Below the pieces are notes generated by a model. It made no database searches, was not told where the DNA came from, and saw only the letters and a program-made list of their open reading frames with translations. Below, one piece after another: positions 16,070 to 24,690 of a DNA stretch of 64,000 bases. A program made the translations under genes and the position numbers. Source of the stretch: Parvularcula lutaonensis (GTDB taxonomy: Bacteria > Pseudomonadota > Alphaproteobacteria > Caulobacterales > Parvularculaceae); assembly GCF_014651915.1 (NCBI RefSeq), contig NZ_BMXU01000002.1, positions 625,507 through 689,506 on the forward strand. Direction: 5' to 3'. The first letter of the stretch is position 1. Every line of letters starts with the position of its first letter.

Positions 16070-16936
16070 TCAATGGGCCAGGAGGACTGGTAGCGGAGGG
16101 TTCGTCAGCGCCCGGCGCGTCATGCTACCGAGGAAGAGCTGCCGCCATCGCGGTCGGGAGAACGCGCCGAGGACGAGCAAGTCGGCATCGACTCTCTGGG
16201 CCTCATCCACGATAAGGTCATCGGTATGCTGATCGGAACGGTCGATATTGTGTCCTTCCGCATCGACACCCTTCGACCGAAGGAAGGTGGCGGCATCGTC
16301 TGCCGAGGGCCATTCGCGGTGCTTTTCACGAACAGTCACCACGTGGACGGACTTTGCCGCAGAAAGGAAAGGCATCGCGAATTGGATCGCTCGACTAGCC
16401 TCGACGCTGCCGTTCCAGCCGACGACAACCCGTGACGGGGGAAGGGTCGCCGCGCTTTGAGGGACGACCAAGAGCGGCGAAGGCGCCTGGGTCAGGAGAT
16501 CCTCGGCCATGACCGTCATCCAGTGCGACATCGGCTCGTGACCAAGGGCGATCACGCTGAGATCGGCCAGCCGGCCGAGCTGCCCGAAGATGATGCTGCG
16601 GTCGCCGCGGAAATCTTGCCAGGTCGCGACAACCCCTTTGTGCTTGAACGCATCCTCCGGCTGCGCGGTCTCGATCCCGTGCCGCGCGCACAGCTCATAG
16701 AATTCCGCCTTCAGCCTCTCCCGCCGCGCTTGGACTTCGGCTTCGTAGGATTTCAGCGTCGCAGGCTGCCAGTAGACCTCGGAGGCAACATTGGCCGGCA
16801 AAGGATCTTCGCAATAGGCGACGGCGATCTGGCTTCGCTGTTTTTCCGCGATCGGCAGTGCCGCCTCGAAGCTGAGCCGCAGCTCGTCTTCGGTCACGGC
16901 AGGAATGAACAGAACGTCATAGGGCATGGTGTGCAT
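16070..16936 (-). CDS. Universal stress protein, tandem UspA domains
   Basis: The 288-residue protein holds two UspA-like halves (about 5-155 and 160-288). The second ends with LLVLGAFSRPRWRQLFLGS, a version of the G-x2-G-x9-G-S ATP-binding motif in which the second glycine is serine. GWNGS near the start of the second half supports nucleotide binding. It is divergent from a second universal stress gene (17056) and upstream of the kinase/AAA fusion on the same strand. Together with acetate kinase and phosphotransacetylase genes nearby, it suggests a low-oxygen or stress-induced block. Confidence 0.88.
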   Translation of the reverse strand: MHTMPYDVLFIPAVTEDELRLSFEAALPIAEKQRSQIAVAYCEDPLPANVASEVYWQPATLKSYEAEVQARRERLKAEFYELCARHGIETAQPEDAFKHKGVVATWQDFRGDRSIIFGQLGRLADLSVIALGHEPMSHWMTVMAEDLLTQAPSPLLVVPQSAATLPPSRVVVGWNGSVEASRAIQFAMPFLSAAKSVHVVTVREKHREWPSADDAATFLRSKGVDAEGHNIDRSDQHTDDLIVDEAQRVDADLLVLGAFSRPRWRQLFLGSMTRRALTNPPLPVLLAH

Positions 16937-17055
16937 CTCCCTTTGGCCATGGATGCCATTCTAGACTTCCCTAGAGACCGCGAACATTGATCTCGCTCAG
17001 GCCGAACGCCGCCGAAGCCTGCCAAGTTCCTCAACAATGCCAGGGGAGTTGCAGC

Positions 17056-17841
17056 ATGACGGATCATGCCATCAGGACCATCCTAGCCGGAACGGACCTC
17101 ACCGATGAAAGCCGCGAAGTGATCCCGCGGGGCCTGCAACTCGCGAAGCAGTTCGGTGCTCGCCTCCGCGTCGTCCATGTCCTCGATGACAATGGCGCGG
17201 CGCATCAGGAGGAGCGGCGCCGCGTTGCGGACGAGAGGCTGGCGAGGGACATCAGGGAGGCAGGCTGCGAAGGTGTCGAAACCGCGTTCGATATCGGCGA
17301 GGGATTGCCCGGACCGTTCCTCTGCGATGTGCTCGATGAGGGCGGCGACCTTGCGATCATCGGCTATCACCGCGATCGTGCCCTGGAGGCTCCGCAGCTC
17401 GGCTCGACGATGCGGTACCTGCTCACCCATACCGGCAAGGATGTTCTCGTTGTGAAGGAGGAGGGTGAGACGCCCTACAGCTCCGCGCTCATTGCCTGGG
17501 ATGGAGAGAAGGCCCTCCCCGCCGTGGTGGAGCGGACCCGCGCCTACGCTCCTGATGCGGACATCCTCGTCATGGTCGATGTGCCGACCGCAGCACAGGT
17601 CCCCGAGATGGAAGAGAAGCTCCGGGACATGATCGCAGGCACCCTGCCTGACGGGTCCCTCCTTGTTCGGAGCGGTTCGGTCCTGTCGAGCCTGCGCGCG
17701 TTGGTCGACGAGAAGCGGGTTCCGCTGCTTGTCATGCCGACGCGGGGGAACCAGGGCGGCGCGCTCGGTTACATGGCGTCTGAAATCCTCGGCCAACGAC
17801 TTTGTGACACGCTTTGCCTGCATGAGAGCGTCGGCCTTTGA
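17056..17841 (+). CDS. Universal stress protein (UspA family)
   Basis: The 261-residue protein begins MTDHAIRTILAGTDLTDES, a standard UspA opening, with VVHVLDD on the second strand and a second, more diverged half. The frame is open to 16987, but the start at 17056 is preferred because it has GGGGAG at 17043-17048 upstream and begins at the conserved first strand. It is divergent from the tandem UspA gene at 16936 and convergent with ackA. The nucleotide-binding glycine motif is replaced by PTRGNQGGALGYMASEI, so ATP binding is uncertain. Confidence 0.85.
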   Translation: MTDHAIRTILAGTDLTDESREVIPRGLQLAKQFGARLRVVHVLDDNGAAHQEERRRVADERLARDIREAGCEGVETAFDIGEGLPGPFLCDVLDEGGDLAIIGYHRDRALEAPQLGSTMRYLLTHTGKDVLVVKEEGETPYSSALIAWDGEKALPAVVERTRAYAPDADILVMVDVPTAAQVPEMEEKLRDMIAGTLPDGSLLVRSGSVLSSLRALVDEKRVPLLVMPTRGNQGGALGYMASEILGQRLCDTLCLHESVGL

Positions 17842-17877
17842 GCGGACGGCCGCAGGGAGAATCTGACACGGCCGCGG

Positions 17878-19026
17878 TCAGGCACCTGTCGCGAGGATGG
17901 CGGCTGCGTCGCGGCGAATGGTCTCTTCTTCGTCCGTGGGAATGACCAACGTTGTGGCCTTCGCGCCGTCGGCGGAGATATCGGTTTGGCCTGAGGCGTT
18001 CCTTTCCTGGTCGATGGAGACGCCTAGGAAATCGAGGCCAATGGTGATCCGCTCACGGATTTCTGTCGCATTCTCTCCGATCCCGCCAGCGAAGACCAGC
18101 GCATCAATCCCGCCGAGGGCCGCCGCCATTTCCCCAATGCCAATCCGGACGCGATGGCAGAAATAGTCGAGCGCCTCGGCGACAAGCGGATCGTCCTGCC
18201 GGGCGAGAAGTTCCGGCATGTGACCGCTCAATCCCGACAGGCCCTTGAGACCTGATTCCCGATAGAGCGCCCGCTCCAGCTCGTGCACCGGCCAGCCTTG
18301 CTGATCGATGAGATACAGCAAGACCCCCGGATCGATATCGCCGCATCGGGTCGCCATCGGAAGGCCATCGAGGGCGGTGAATCCCATGGTCGTCGCGACG
18401 CTCCTCCGTCCACGGATCGCGCACAGGCTCGCGCCGCTGCCAAGATGGGCCGCGACAATGCGCGGCTCTTTCTGAGAAAGATGCCGTGCTGCCGCGCCTG
18501 CGAGGTAATCGTAGGACAGGCCGTGGAATCCGTAGCGCCTGACGCCCTGATCGAGGATTTTCCGGGGCAGGGCATAGAGCTGGACGTGCGCGGGTTGGCT
18601 GCGGTGAAAGCTCGTATCGAAGCTCGCCGTCTGGACCGCGCCGGGCAGGTGACGCTTCGCGGCCGCAATGCCTTCGAGCGCGCTTGGCTGGTGCCCCGGT
18701 GCGAGGGGCGACAGGGCCCGGATTTGCTCAACGGCTCCGTCATCGAGGAGAGCTGGCCCCTCGAACACGCTTCCTCCGTGAACGACCCGGTGCCCGACTG
18801 CATCGATGCATGCACCGGGGACTTCCCGGCCCACCCATTCGAGGATCAGCGAAATGGCGTTGTCGATGGAGCGGACCTGCGGGACCTTTTCGCGGATATC
18901 GCCGATGGCGAGAACGGGTTCATCCGGAAAGCTCTTGATCTGACCACGGAGCATCCTTGAGTGATCCCGGTAAAGCGCGAACTTCACGCTCGAAGAGCCG
19001 GTGTTCAGCGTCAGGATCGTGGTCAT
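17878..19026 (-). CDS. ackA: Acetate kinase
   Basis: AckA interconverts acetyl phosphate and acetate with ATP formation. The 382-residue protein has all family landmarks: LNTGSSSVKFALY at the N terminus, GHRVVHGG, ASFDTSFH, RYGFHGLSYDYL, AAHLGSGASLCAIRGRRS, MATRCGDIDPG and FAGGIGENATEIR. The gene overlaps the upstream MaoC-phosphotransacetylase gene by 4 nt, so the two steps from acyl-CoA to acid and ATP are translated together. It ends 36 nt from a convergent universal stress gene. Confidence 0.95.
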   Translation of the reverse strand: MTTILTLNTGSSSVKFALYRDHSRMLRGQIKSFPDEPVLAIGDIREKVPQVRSIDNAISLILEWVGREVPGACIDAVGHRVVHGGSVFEGPALLDDGAVEQIRALSPLAPGHQPSALEGIAAAKRHLPGAVQTASFDTSFHRSQPAHVQLYALPRKILDQGVRRYGFHGLSYDYLAGAAARHLSQKEPRIVAAHLGSGASLCAIRGRRSVATTMGFTALDGLPMATRCGDIDPGVLLYLIDQQGWPVHELERALYRESGLKGLSGLSGHMPELLARQDDPLVAEALDYFCHRVRIGIGEMAAALGGIDALVFAGGIGENATEIRERITIGLDFLGVSIDQERNASGQTDISADGAKATTLVIPTDEEETIRRDAAAILATGA

Positions 19027-20408
19027 CGTTTCGTCGCTGCCCGGAGGTAGCTGGCAAGGGCGCAGCTCGCCCGTCTGGGCAGACGTCCTTCTGCCCGGCT
19101 CGTCAGGATGATCGGCACGGCGGCACCAAGGACAATGCCGGCCGCGACGGCACCGCCGAGGTAATCGAGCTCCTTCGCCATGATGTTCCCCGCTTCAAGG
19201 TCGGGAACGAGAAGGATATCCGGATCGCCCGCCACTTCGGACCTCAGGCCCTTGACCCGCGCGGCTTCCGGCGAGATGGCGTTGTCAAAAGCGAGGGGGC
19301 CATCGGCGATCACACCGCTGATCTGTCCGCGTCCGGCCATCTTGCAGAGGCTGGCGGCATCGACGGTGGAAGCGATCGCGCCTGTGACCGTCTCCACCGC
19401 TGAGAGGATTGCGGCCTTTGGCGTCTCGATCCCCAGCGCCTGCGCGAGGGTGACGGCGTTGCGCAGGATGTCCGCTTTCTGGTCGAGGTTCGGAGCGATG
19501 TTCACGGCAGCATCGGTGATGAGCAGGAGCTTGTGATAGCTCGGCGCATCCATCACGAAGACGTGGCTCAGTCGCCGCTCGGTCCTCAGGCCGTAATTGC
19601 GGTTGAGAACCGGCGTGAGAACTTCATCCGTGTGAAGGGCGCCCTTCATGATTGCATCGACCTGGTGCTCTCCCGCCAGCCTGGCGGCGGTATCGCCTGC
19701 CGCATGGCTGTGGGGTACGTCGATAATCTCGATTCCGTCGAGGGAGAGACCGACCGCTTCGGCGGCGGCTTCGATCTTGGCCCGCGGCCCGACGAGGACC
19801 GGCTCGATCGTGCCGTCTTCGCGCGCGGCGAGGGCACCTTCGAGGCTGACGGCACCGACCGGGTGGACGACCGCGACCCGCAAGGCGGGCAACGTCTTCG
19901 CTCCGTCGATCAGGGCCTGGAGCCTCTCGCCGCGTTCGGGGAGGATGAGGGCCGGGACTTCGGGTTCAGCGACCTCGATGGGCTCGCGAGGGGCGATGAC
20001 GTCTGCCTCCCCGGAAAGGACTTTCTTGCCGTCCTGGTTGGTGACCCAGCAGGAAAGATGGACCGTCCGTCCGTCATCGGACTTCCCGGTCACCTTGACG
20101 GTGACACGTAGTGTATCGCCGACCTTCACGGGGGCGAGGAAGTTGAAGGATTGCGACTTGTAGATCGTTCCGGGGCCGGGGAGCTTGGTGCCGAGGAGGG
20201 CCGACACCAGTGCGCCGGTCCACATGCCGTGACCGATCACCTCCCGGAAAACGGTTCCGGCGGCAAAGCCGTCGTCGAGATGCGCCGGGTTGATGTCGCC
20301 CGAAACGCCCGCGAAGGCGAGGATGTCCCGCTGGGTCAGCGTCCTTTCGAGGACGGCCTCGTCGCCGACCGAAATCTCGTCGAACATCTTGCTACGGAGG
20401 GTTGTCAT
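19023..20408 (-). CDS. MaoC hydratase-phosphate acyltransferase fusion
   Basis: The 461-residue protein fuses an N-terminal MaoC hot-dog domain (about 9-140, with GDINPAH and a GHGMWTGALVSALLGTKLPG helix) to a C-terminal phosphate acetyl/butyryltransferase domain (about 165-461, with AIMKGALHTDEVL, SHVFVMDAPSYHKLLLITDA and ISGVIADGPLAFDNAIS). The second domain makes acyl phosphate from acyl-CoA, which AckA then uses. The first resembles enoyl-CoA hydratases. The fusion is known in proteobacteria, often near poly-hydroxybutyrate genes. It is the first gene of the pair with ackA. Confidence 0.9.
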   Translation of the reverse strand: MTTLRSKMFDEISVGDEAVLERTLTQRDILAFAGVSGDINPAHLDDGFAAGTVFREVIGHGMWTGALVSALLGTKLPGPGTIYKSQSFNFLAPVKVGDTLRVTVKVTGKSDDGRTVHLSCWVTNQDGKKVLSGEADVIAPREPIEVAEPEVPALILPERGERLQALIDGAKTLPALRVAVVHPVGAVSLEGALAAREDGTIEPVLVGPRAKIEAAAEAVGLSLDGIEIIDVPHSHAAGDTAARLAGEHQVDAIMKGALHTDEVLTPVLNRNYGLRTERRLSHVFVMDAPSYHKLLLITDAAVNIAPNLDQKADILRNAVTLAQALGIETPKAAILSAVETVTGAIASTVDAASLCKMAGRGQISGVIADGPLAFDNAISPEAARVKGLRSEVAGDPDILLVPDLEAGNIMAKELDYLGGAVAAGIVLGAAVPIILTSRAEGRLPRRASCALASYLRAATKR

Positions 20409-20535
20409 GCAGTGTCTCCTGTTGGGATAGAGACTAGACGCCCCTGGGCCCCGTTGACGATCATTCTAAGCAGTCGCTCCGGAGGAGAGGCGCTGGAGCA
20501 GCACGTGCTTCCGCGCAGGGGCCTGATCCATGGTT

Positions 20536-21333
20536 CTAGAGGAACAGGATCTTGAGCGGCATCCAGATCCCCATGGCCATCATGACCAGGTTCTCCGTCA
20601 GGCTGACGAAGCCGAGCGGGACATTGGTATCGCCACCGACGCAGGCGCATTTCAGGTCGCGCTTGTCGACATAGACGGCCTTGTAGACCGATGCGGCACC
20701 GATGCTTCCGATGGCAAGCGCGATAGGCGAGCCGATCAGGGCGAAGGTCCCTCCAGCAATCATGAGGACCGCCGCCAGCCCCTCCGCAAACGGATAGATA
20801 TACGCATAGGGGACCCACCGCTTCGCCAGCAGGTCATAATTGATGAACATGGTCGAAAAGCTCTCGACATCCCGGAGCTTCTGGATCGCAAGGACTGCCA
20901 TCGAAAACGCAGCGAACCATTCGATCCCGCGCAGCGACACAACCTTGCCCGTCGCCACGAAGCTCGCGGCCCATGCCATCAACGCACAGACGCCGAAGAT
21001 CACCAGCACCGGGGTGTAGGTCTTCTCGTCCTTCTTCTGGGCGAAGGAGCTGTCGAAATATGCTTTCAGCGCATCGTAACCGCCGATCCGCTCGTCGCCG
21101 ATGAAGGTCTGCGGCGTGGTTTCGACACCGTATTTCTCCTTGAACGCTTCGGTTTCCTCACGCGTCCGGAGAGGGTGGTCCTCCACCGTGAAGCCATGCT
21201 TTTCGAGGAGCCACTTCGATTTGATACCGTAGGGGCAGACATGCTTGTCCATGACCATCCGGTAGAGCCGAGCGGTCTTCGCCTGCGTGGTGGTGGCGTC
21301 GGGATCTGTCCGGATTTCGGTCGTCGTGCTCAT
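20536..21333 (-). CDS. Glutaredoxin-MauE/DoxX-type membrane fusion protein
   Basis: The 265-residue protein has an N-terminal glutaredoxin domain (about 20-95, redox motif HVCPYGIK and the TTPQTFIGDERIGGYDAL binding loop) followed by a MauE-like membrane domain with four helices (about 105-265). CACVGG near residue 230 adds a cysteine pair in the membrane part. It probably passes reducing equivalents across or at the membrane. The start at 21333 follows AGGAG; an upstream ATG at 21390 has no such site. A CsoR-type palindrome lies 11 nt before the start, so copper-linked control is likely. Confidence 0.85.
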   Translation of the reverse strand: MSTTTEIRTDPDATTTQAKTARLYRMVMDKHVCPYGIKSKWLLEKHGFTVEDHPLRTREETEAFKEKYGVETTPQTFIGDERIGGYDALKAYFDSSFAQKKDEKTYTPVLVIFGVCALMAWAASFVATGKVVSLRGIEWFAAFSMAVLAIQKLRDVESFSTMFINYDLLAKRWVPYAYIYPFAEGLAAVLMIAGGTFALIGSPIALAIGSIGAASVYKAVYVDKRDLKCACVGGDTNVPLGFVSLTENLVMMAMGIWMPLKILFL

Positions 21334-21343
21334 GCAAACTCCT

Positions 21344-21360
21344 AACCCCCTAGGGGTATA
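21344..21360. promoter_or_regulatory. Candidate CsoR-family operator upstream of glutaredoxin-MauE gene
   Basis: The sequence AACCCCCTAGGGGTATA has the near-palindromic C-tract/G-tract form bound by CsoR/RcnR-type repressors. It lies between the divergent glutaredoxin-MauE gene (start 21333) and the NAD-binding protein gene (start 21477), where it could control both. A CsoR-type gene lies 0.9 kb away, and its own upstream region shares GGGGTATA. Confidence 0.55.
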
Positions 21361-21476
21361 AATTCCAGGCGGCTGTTTCAAGTCCAACACGCACAGTGCG
21401 GCGATCGGTTTCCTGTGCCAGAGGAACGCTCTCGATCAGGTTTTTGTTCTGCTCTTCCGCTAAACAGAGACTGGCC

Positions 21477-22202
21477 ATGACCGATCCCAACCACGATATC
21501 GTCGTTTTCGGAGCATCGGGCGTGACCGGCCAACACGTCCTCCGCCAGGCCCGTCATCGGGACCTGCGGGTCCTCGCCGTCCATCACACGATCCCCGAAG
21601 GCGCCCGAGATGACGATCGCATCACCCATGCTTCCGCCGATGTGCTGTCCGATGACCTGGCGGATCTCTGCGCGCTCGGGAGAAGCATCATTTCCTGCCT
21701 CGGCGTCGCCTTTTCCCCCTCCGCGGCGATTGATCCTCCGCCGCTTTACAGCAAGGGAACGAAGGCCATCATCGACGGCATGAGACGGGCTGCTCGCAAT
21801 CGCCTTGCCGTCATTTCCGCGGCATTCGTCGATCATCAGGAGATCCTGCCCGACTGGTTCCGCGCGAGCGTGATCCCCGCTCTCGGAGCCATCATCGACG
21901 ACATGCGCGCGATGGAGCGGACCGTGGAGGAGTGCGGCCTCGCCTGGACCATCGCCCGTCCGGGATGGCTGCTAGACCGTCCGAAGACCGATGATTACGA
22001 GGTCGGGGACGGTGTCCTTCACGAAGGCTGTTTGCGCACTCGCAACGCCGATCTTGCCGAGGTCATGCTGATGGCGGTCGCGGATGGCCGATGGGTTGGG
22101 GGACGACCTTCTCCTGCCCGGCACGAAAGCGACTTCGATGAGAGCCCCGCCGCCCTTGCGCGCGAGTTCGGCACGATGGCTGTCGATGCGCTGAAGGGCT
22201 GA
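21477..22202 (+). CDS. NAD(P)-binding NmrA-like protein
   Basis: The 241-residue protein starts with the Rossmann motif IVVFGASGVTGQHVLRQA and has the family segment LAWTIARPGWLLDRP. It is an atypical SDR protein without a clear YxxxK active site, so it may reduce an unknown substrate or sense NADP(H). The start at 21477 is favoured because the Rossmann strand follows directly. It shares a promoter region with the glutaredoxin-MauE gene and precedes the CsoR-type gene by 70 nt on the same strand. Confidence 0.85.
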   Translation: MTDPNHDIVVFGASGVTGQHVLRQARHRDLRVLAVHHTIPEGARDDDRITHASADVLSDDLADLCALGRSIISCLGVAFSPSAAIDPPPLYSKGTKAIIDGMRRAARNRLAVISAAFVDHQEILPDWFRASVIPALGAIIDDMRAMERTVEECGLAWTIARPGWLLDRPKTDDYEVGDGVLHEGCLRTRNADLAEVMLMAVADGRWVGGRPSPARHESDFDESPAALAREFGTMAVDALKG

Positions 22203-22225
22203 TCGCTCCGCCCCAGCTGTTGCGC

Positions 22226-22236
22226 GGGGGGTATAC
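22226..22236. promoter_or_regulatory. Candidate CsoR-family half operator upstream of csoR-type gene
   Basis: GGGGGGTATAC at 22226-22236 repeats the GGGGTATA half of the palindrome at 21344-21360 and lies 37 nt before the repressor start. Autoregulation through such a site is common for CsoR proteins. The second half is not well conserved here. Confidence 0.4.
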
Positions 22237-22272
22237 TGGCGCCAAGATCGTGCGCCGCCACGAGAGACCGCG

Positions 22273-22548
22273 ATGAACGACGATACGAAACTGAGCGCGC
22301 GCCGCAGGCTGGCCCGGATCGAGGGCCAGGTGCGCGGCATCGCCAAGATGATCGAGGATGACCGCTACTGCATCGACGTCGTGCGCCAGATCCAGGCGGT
22401 GAAGGCGGCTCTGGGCGGGGTGGAGAAGCTGGTGCTGGACGATCACCTCGACACCTGTGTCGAGAATGCGCTGACATCGGATAATGTCGACCAGCGCCGG
22501 GAAAAGGTCGAAGAACTTGTCGCCGTCCTCGGCGGACGCAAACGCTAG
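22273..22548 (+). CDS. CsoR-type metal-sensing transcriptional repressor
   Basis: The 91-residue protein is of the DUF156/CsoR family: ARRRLARIEGQVRGIAKMI forms the first helix and DDHLDTCVENAL the second metal-binding helix. The ligands C33, H58 and C62 make the Cys-His-Cys set of copper(I)-sensing CsoR; formaldehyde-sensing FrmR lacks the second cysteine. It is therefore likely to release DNA on binding Cu(I), though sulfur-sensing CstR relatives cannot be excluded. The targets are probably its own gene and the glutaredoxin-MauE/NmrA-like divergent pair. Confidence 0.85.
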   Translation: MNDDTKLSARRRLARIEGQVRGIAKMIEDDRYCIDVVRQIQAVKAALGGVEKLVLDDHLDTCVENALTSDNVDQRREKVEELVAVLGGRKR

Positions 22549-22779
22549 GTCGGCTCCAAACCGCCTGATCGACTCACTGGTCCCGGTCCCGAGGGTGTCC
22601 TACGGCTTTTCTAGCGCGGCTGGCTGCGCGGAAGGCCTGTAGAGGCAACCATCGCCCATGGCGTCCGGGCCGGACTCCGGCGGCCCGATCCTTGTGAAGA
22701 AGGCCGCCGCTCGCGAGCCGAGCCAATTGCAGTCCGGGGGCACCGGCCTTAAGCGGTGGCGAAGAAAGGTTTGGCATCC

Positions 22780-24129
22780 ATGCGTCTCAGTCGTTTCTAC
22801 CTGCCCACGCTCAAGGAAACTCCCGGCGAAGCGCAGATCGCATCGCACCGCTTCATGCTGCGTGCGGGAATGGTCCGCCAGCAGGCGGCGGGCATCTATG
22901 CCTGGCTGCCCCTTGGCCTGCGGGTGCTGAAGAAGATCGAAAGGATCGTTCGCGAGGAACAGGAGCGTGCGGGGGCCATCGAACTCCTGATGCCGACGAT
23001 CCAGCCGGCGAGCCTTTGGGAGGAATCCGGCCGCTTCGACGCCTACGGGCCGGAAATGCTTCGGATCAAGGACCGCCACGACCGCGACATGCTGTTTGGT
23101 CCGACCAATGAGGAAATGATCACGGACATCGTCCGGTCTTCGATCAAGAGCTACAAGCAGCTCCCCAAGATGCTCTACCACATCCAGTGGAAGTTCCGGG
23201 ACGAGTTGCGGCCCCGCTTCGGGGTCATGCGCGGGCGCGAGTTCCTGATGAAGGACACCTACAGCTTCGATGCGTCCCCGGACGATGCGCGCAAGAGCTA
23301 CCTCAAGATGTTCGCGGCCTATCTGCGCACCTTCCGCCGTATGGGTCTCGAAACCGTGCCCGTCAAAGCCGACTCCGGCCCTATTGGCGGTGACCTGACC
23401 CACGAATTCGTCGTCCTCGCCGAGAATGGCGAGAGCGATGTTTTCATGGACAAGGCGCTGATCGGCAAGCCGGTTCCCGATGCCGGGACGGATTTCGACG
23501 GCGACCTCGAGGGGATCTTCAGCGACTGGACGTCGCTCTATGCGGGTACGGACGAAGTCCATGACGAGGAGGCATGGTCCAAGGTGCCGGAGGACCGCAG
23601 GCTTTCGCTTCGCGGCATCGAAGTAGGTCACATCTTCTGTTTCGGAACCAAGTATTCCGCGCCGATGCGCGCCCGTGTCCAGAACGCCGAGGGCAAGGAA
23701 GTGGACATGGAGATGGGCTCCTACGGTATCGGTGTCTCGCGGCTTGTTGGTGCGCTGATCGAAGCGCACCACGACGAGGATGGGCCCAAATGGCCGATGT
23801 CGGTCGCGCCGTTCCACGTCGGGCTCATCAACCTTCGGGCAGGAGACGAAGCCACCGACAAGGCCTGCGCCGAGATCGAGGCCGCGCTCGAAGCGGCTGG
23901 GGTCGAGGTGCTCTACGACGATACCGCCGACCGCGCAGGCGAGAAATTCGCGCGTATGGACCTCTGCGGCCTGCCGCACCAGCTCGTGGTCGGCCCCCGA
24001 GGGCTCGGCCAGGGCGAGGTTGAATGGAAGGACCGGGCCACTGGCGAGAAGTCCAACCTGAAACTCGATGAAGCTGCGAACCGGATCGCTTCGCTGGTCA
24101 AGACGGAGCTCGATCGGCTGGCGCAGTGA
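22780..24129 (+). CDS. proS: Prolyl-tRNA synthetase (short alphaproteobacterial form)
   Basis: ProS attaches proline to tRNA-Pro. The 449-residue protein starts [19 protein letters not shown], the usual alphaproteobacterial opening, so the ATG at 22780 is preferred to the GTG at 22756. Class II motifs are clear: [20 protein letters not shown] (motif 2) and [17 protein letters not shown] (motif 3). An anticodon-binding domain occupies about 345-449. The long editing insertion of E. coli ProS is absent, which is normal for this group and means Ala-tRNA-Pro is cleared by other enzymes. Confidence 0.96.
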   Translation: MRLSRFYLPTLKETPGEAQIASHRFMLRAGMVRQQAAGIYAWLPLGLRVLKKIERIVREEQERAGAIELLMPTIQPASLWEESGRFDAYGPEMLRIKDRHDRDMLFGPTNEEMITDIVRSSIKSYKQLPKMLYHIQWKFRDELRPRFGVMRGREFLMKDTYSFDASPDDARKSYLKMFAAYLRTFRRMGLETVPVKADSGPIGGDLTHEFVVLAENGESDVFMDKALIGKPVPDAGTDFDGDLEGIFSDWTSLYAGTDEVHDEEAWSKVPEDRRLSLRGIEVGHIFCFGTKYSAPMRARVQNAEGKEVDMEMGSYGIGVSRLVGALIEAHHDEDGPKWPMSVAPFHVGLINLRAGDEATDKACAEIEAALEAAGVEVLYDDTADRAGEKFARMDLCGLPHQLVVGPRGLGQGEVEWKDRATGEKSNLKLDEAANRIASLVKTELDRLAQ

Positions 24130-24139
24130 GCAAAGATCA

Positions 24140-24169
24140 CAGGTTTTGTCCGAGTATTGACGAAACCTG
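24140..24169 (+). terminator. Hairpin after proS, possible terminator
   Basis: Positions 24140-24150 and 24159-24169 form an 11-bp stem with one G-T pair and an 8-nt loop, beginning 10 nt after the proS stop. The only T-run (TTTT) is about 16 nt downstream, so it is not a classical intrinsic terminator. It could protect the 3' end or assist Rho. Confidence 0.4.
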
Positions 24170-24222
24170 AACGCCAGCACCCCCTTTTAAGACAAAAAAC
24201 ATCACGCCGGGTTCGGAAATGT

Positions 24223-24231
24223 TATCCACAC
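24223..24231 (+). promoter_or_regulatory. Consensus DnaA box
   Basis: TTATCCACA matches the high-affinity DnaA box exactly. It lies 64 nt upstream of the start of the HdaB-like gene, in its presumed promoter. DnaA could therefore control a gene that itself affects DnaA activity. A single 9-mer can occur by chance. Confidence 0.5.
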
Positions 24232-24294
24232 GGTGTTTCTTTCCTTTAATGTCGAGGGCGAAGGCATTGTTTTGTTTTAAGGGGAGGGCCGCTC

Positions 24295-24690
24295 GTGATC
24301 CGCACAGGTGAACAACCGCAAGATCCGGCCGATTGGAAGAAAGCCGCAGAGATCGTCGTCAGCGTCACGGCACGGGCGTTCGGTGTGCCGCAGGATTCCC
24401 TGCTCGCAAAAACGCGCAGCACGGCTGACGTGGCCTATGCCCGCCAAGTTGCAATGTATCTCGCCCATGTGGTGTTCGGCGGTAAATACCAGGACGCCGG
24501 CAAGCCCTTTGGCCGTGAACGGACGACCGTGGCCTATGCGTGTAGCCTGATCGAGGACGATCGCGATGATACCGATTTCGACCGGAAGCTCGACGTGCTC
24601 GAAGATTGCGTCGAGCGTCTTTGGTTTGTCGAGCGCCTGCGCGTGGTCAGGTCCTTCCAGGCTCCGCGCCGACGTTCAGTCGCCGCCTGA
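24295..24690 (+). CDS. hdaB: HdaB-like protein (DnaA domain IV homologue)
   Basis: The 131-residue protein consists mainly of a DnaA domain-IV-like DNA-binding fold: KTRSTADVAYARQVAMYLAH and PFGRERTTVAYACSLIED mirror the DnaA helix-turn-helix and its GRDHTTV signature. There is no AAA+ domain. In Caulobacter, HdaB is such a protein and promotes replication initiation by acting on the Hda-dependent inactivation of DnaA. Membership here is inferred from fold, size and lineage. The start is GTG at 24295 with GGGAGG about 8-13 nt upstream. Its end overlaps the convergent gluQ by 44 nt. Confidence 0.7.
   Translation: MIRTGEQPQDPADWKKAAEIVVSVTARAFGVPQDSLLAKTRSTADVAYARQVAMYLAHVVFGGKYQDAGKPFGRERTTVAYACSLIEDDRDDTDFDRKLDVLEDCVERLWFVERLRVVRSFQAPRRRSVAA

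Noticed and set aside
16987-17000. TTGATCTCGCTCAG as an FNR/FixK-type site between the two universal stress genes
   Set aside because: The left half fits, but the right half has two mismatches to the ATCAA half. It is too weak to annotate, although low-oxygen control of this block would be plausible.
22600-24180. 526-codon open frame on the minus strand
   Set aside because: It is antisense to proS, whose identity is certain.
24188-24280. CtrA box (TTAA-N7-TTAA) upstream of the HdaB-like gene
   Set aside because: Three TTAA tetramers occur (24188, 24246, 24277) but none are spaced by 7 nt.
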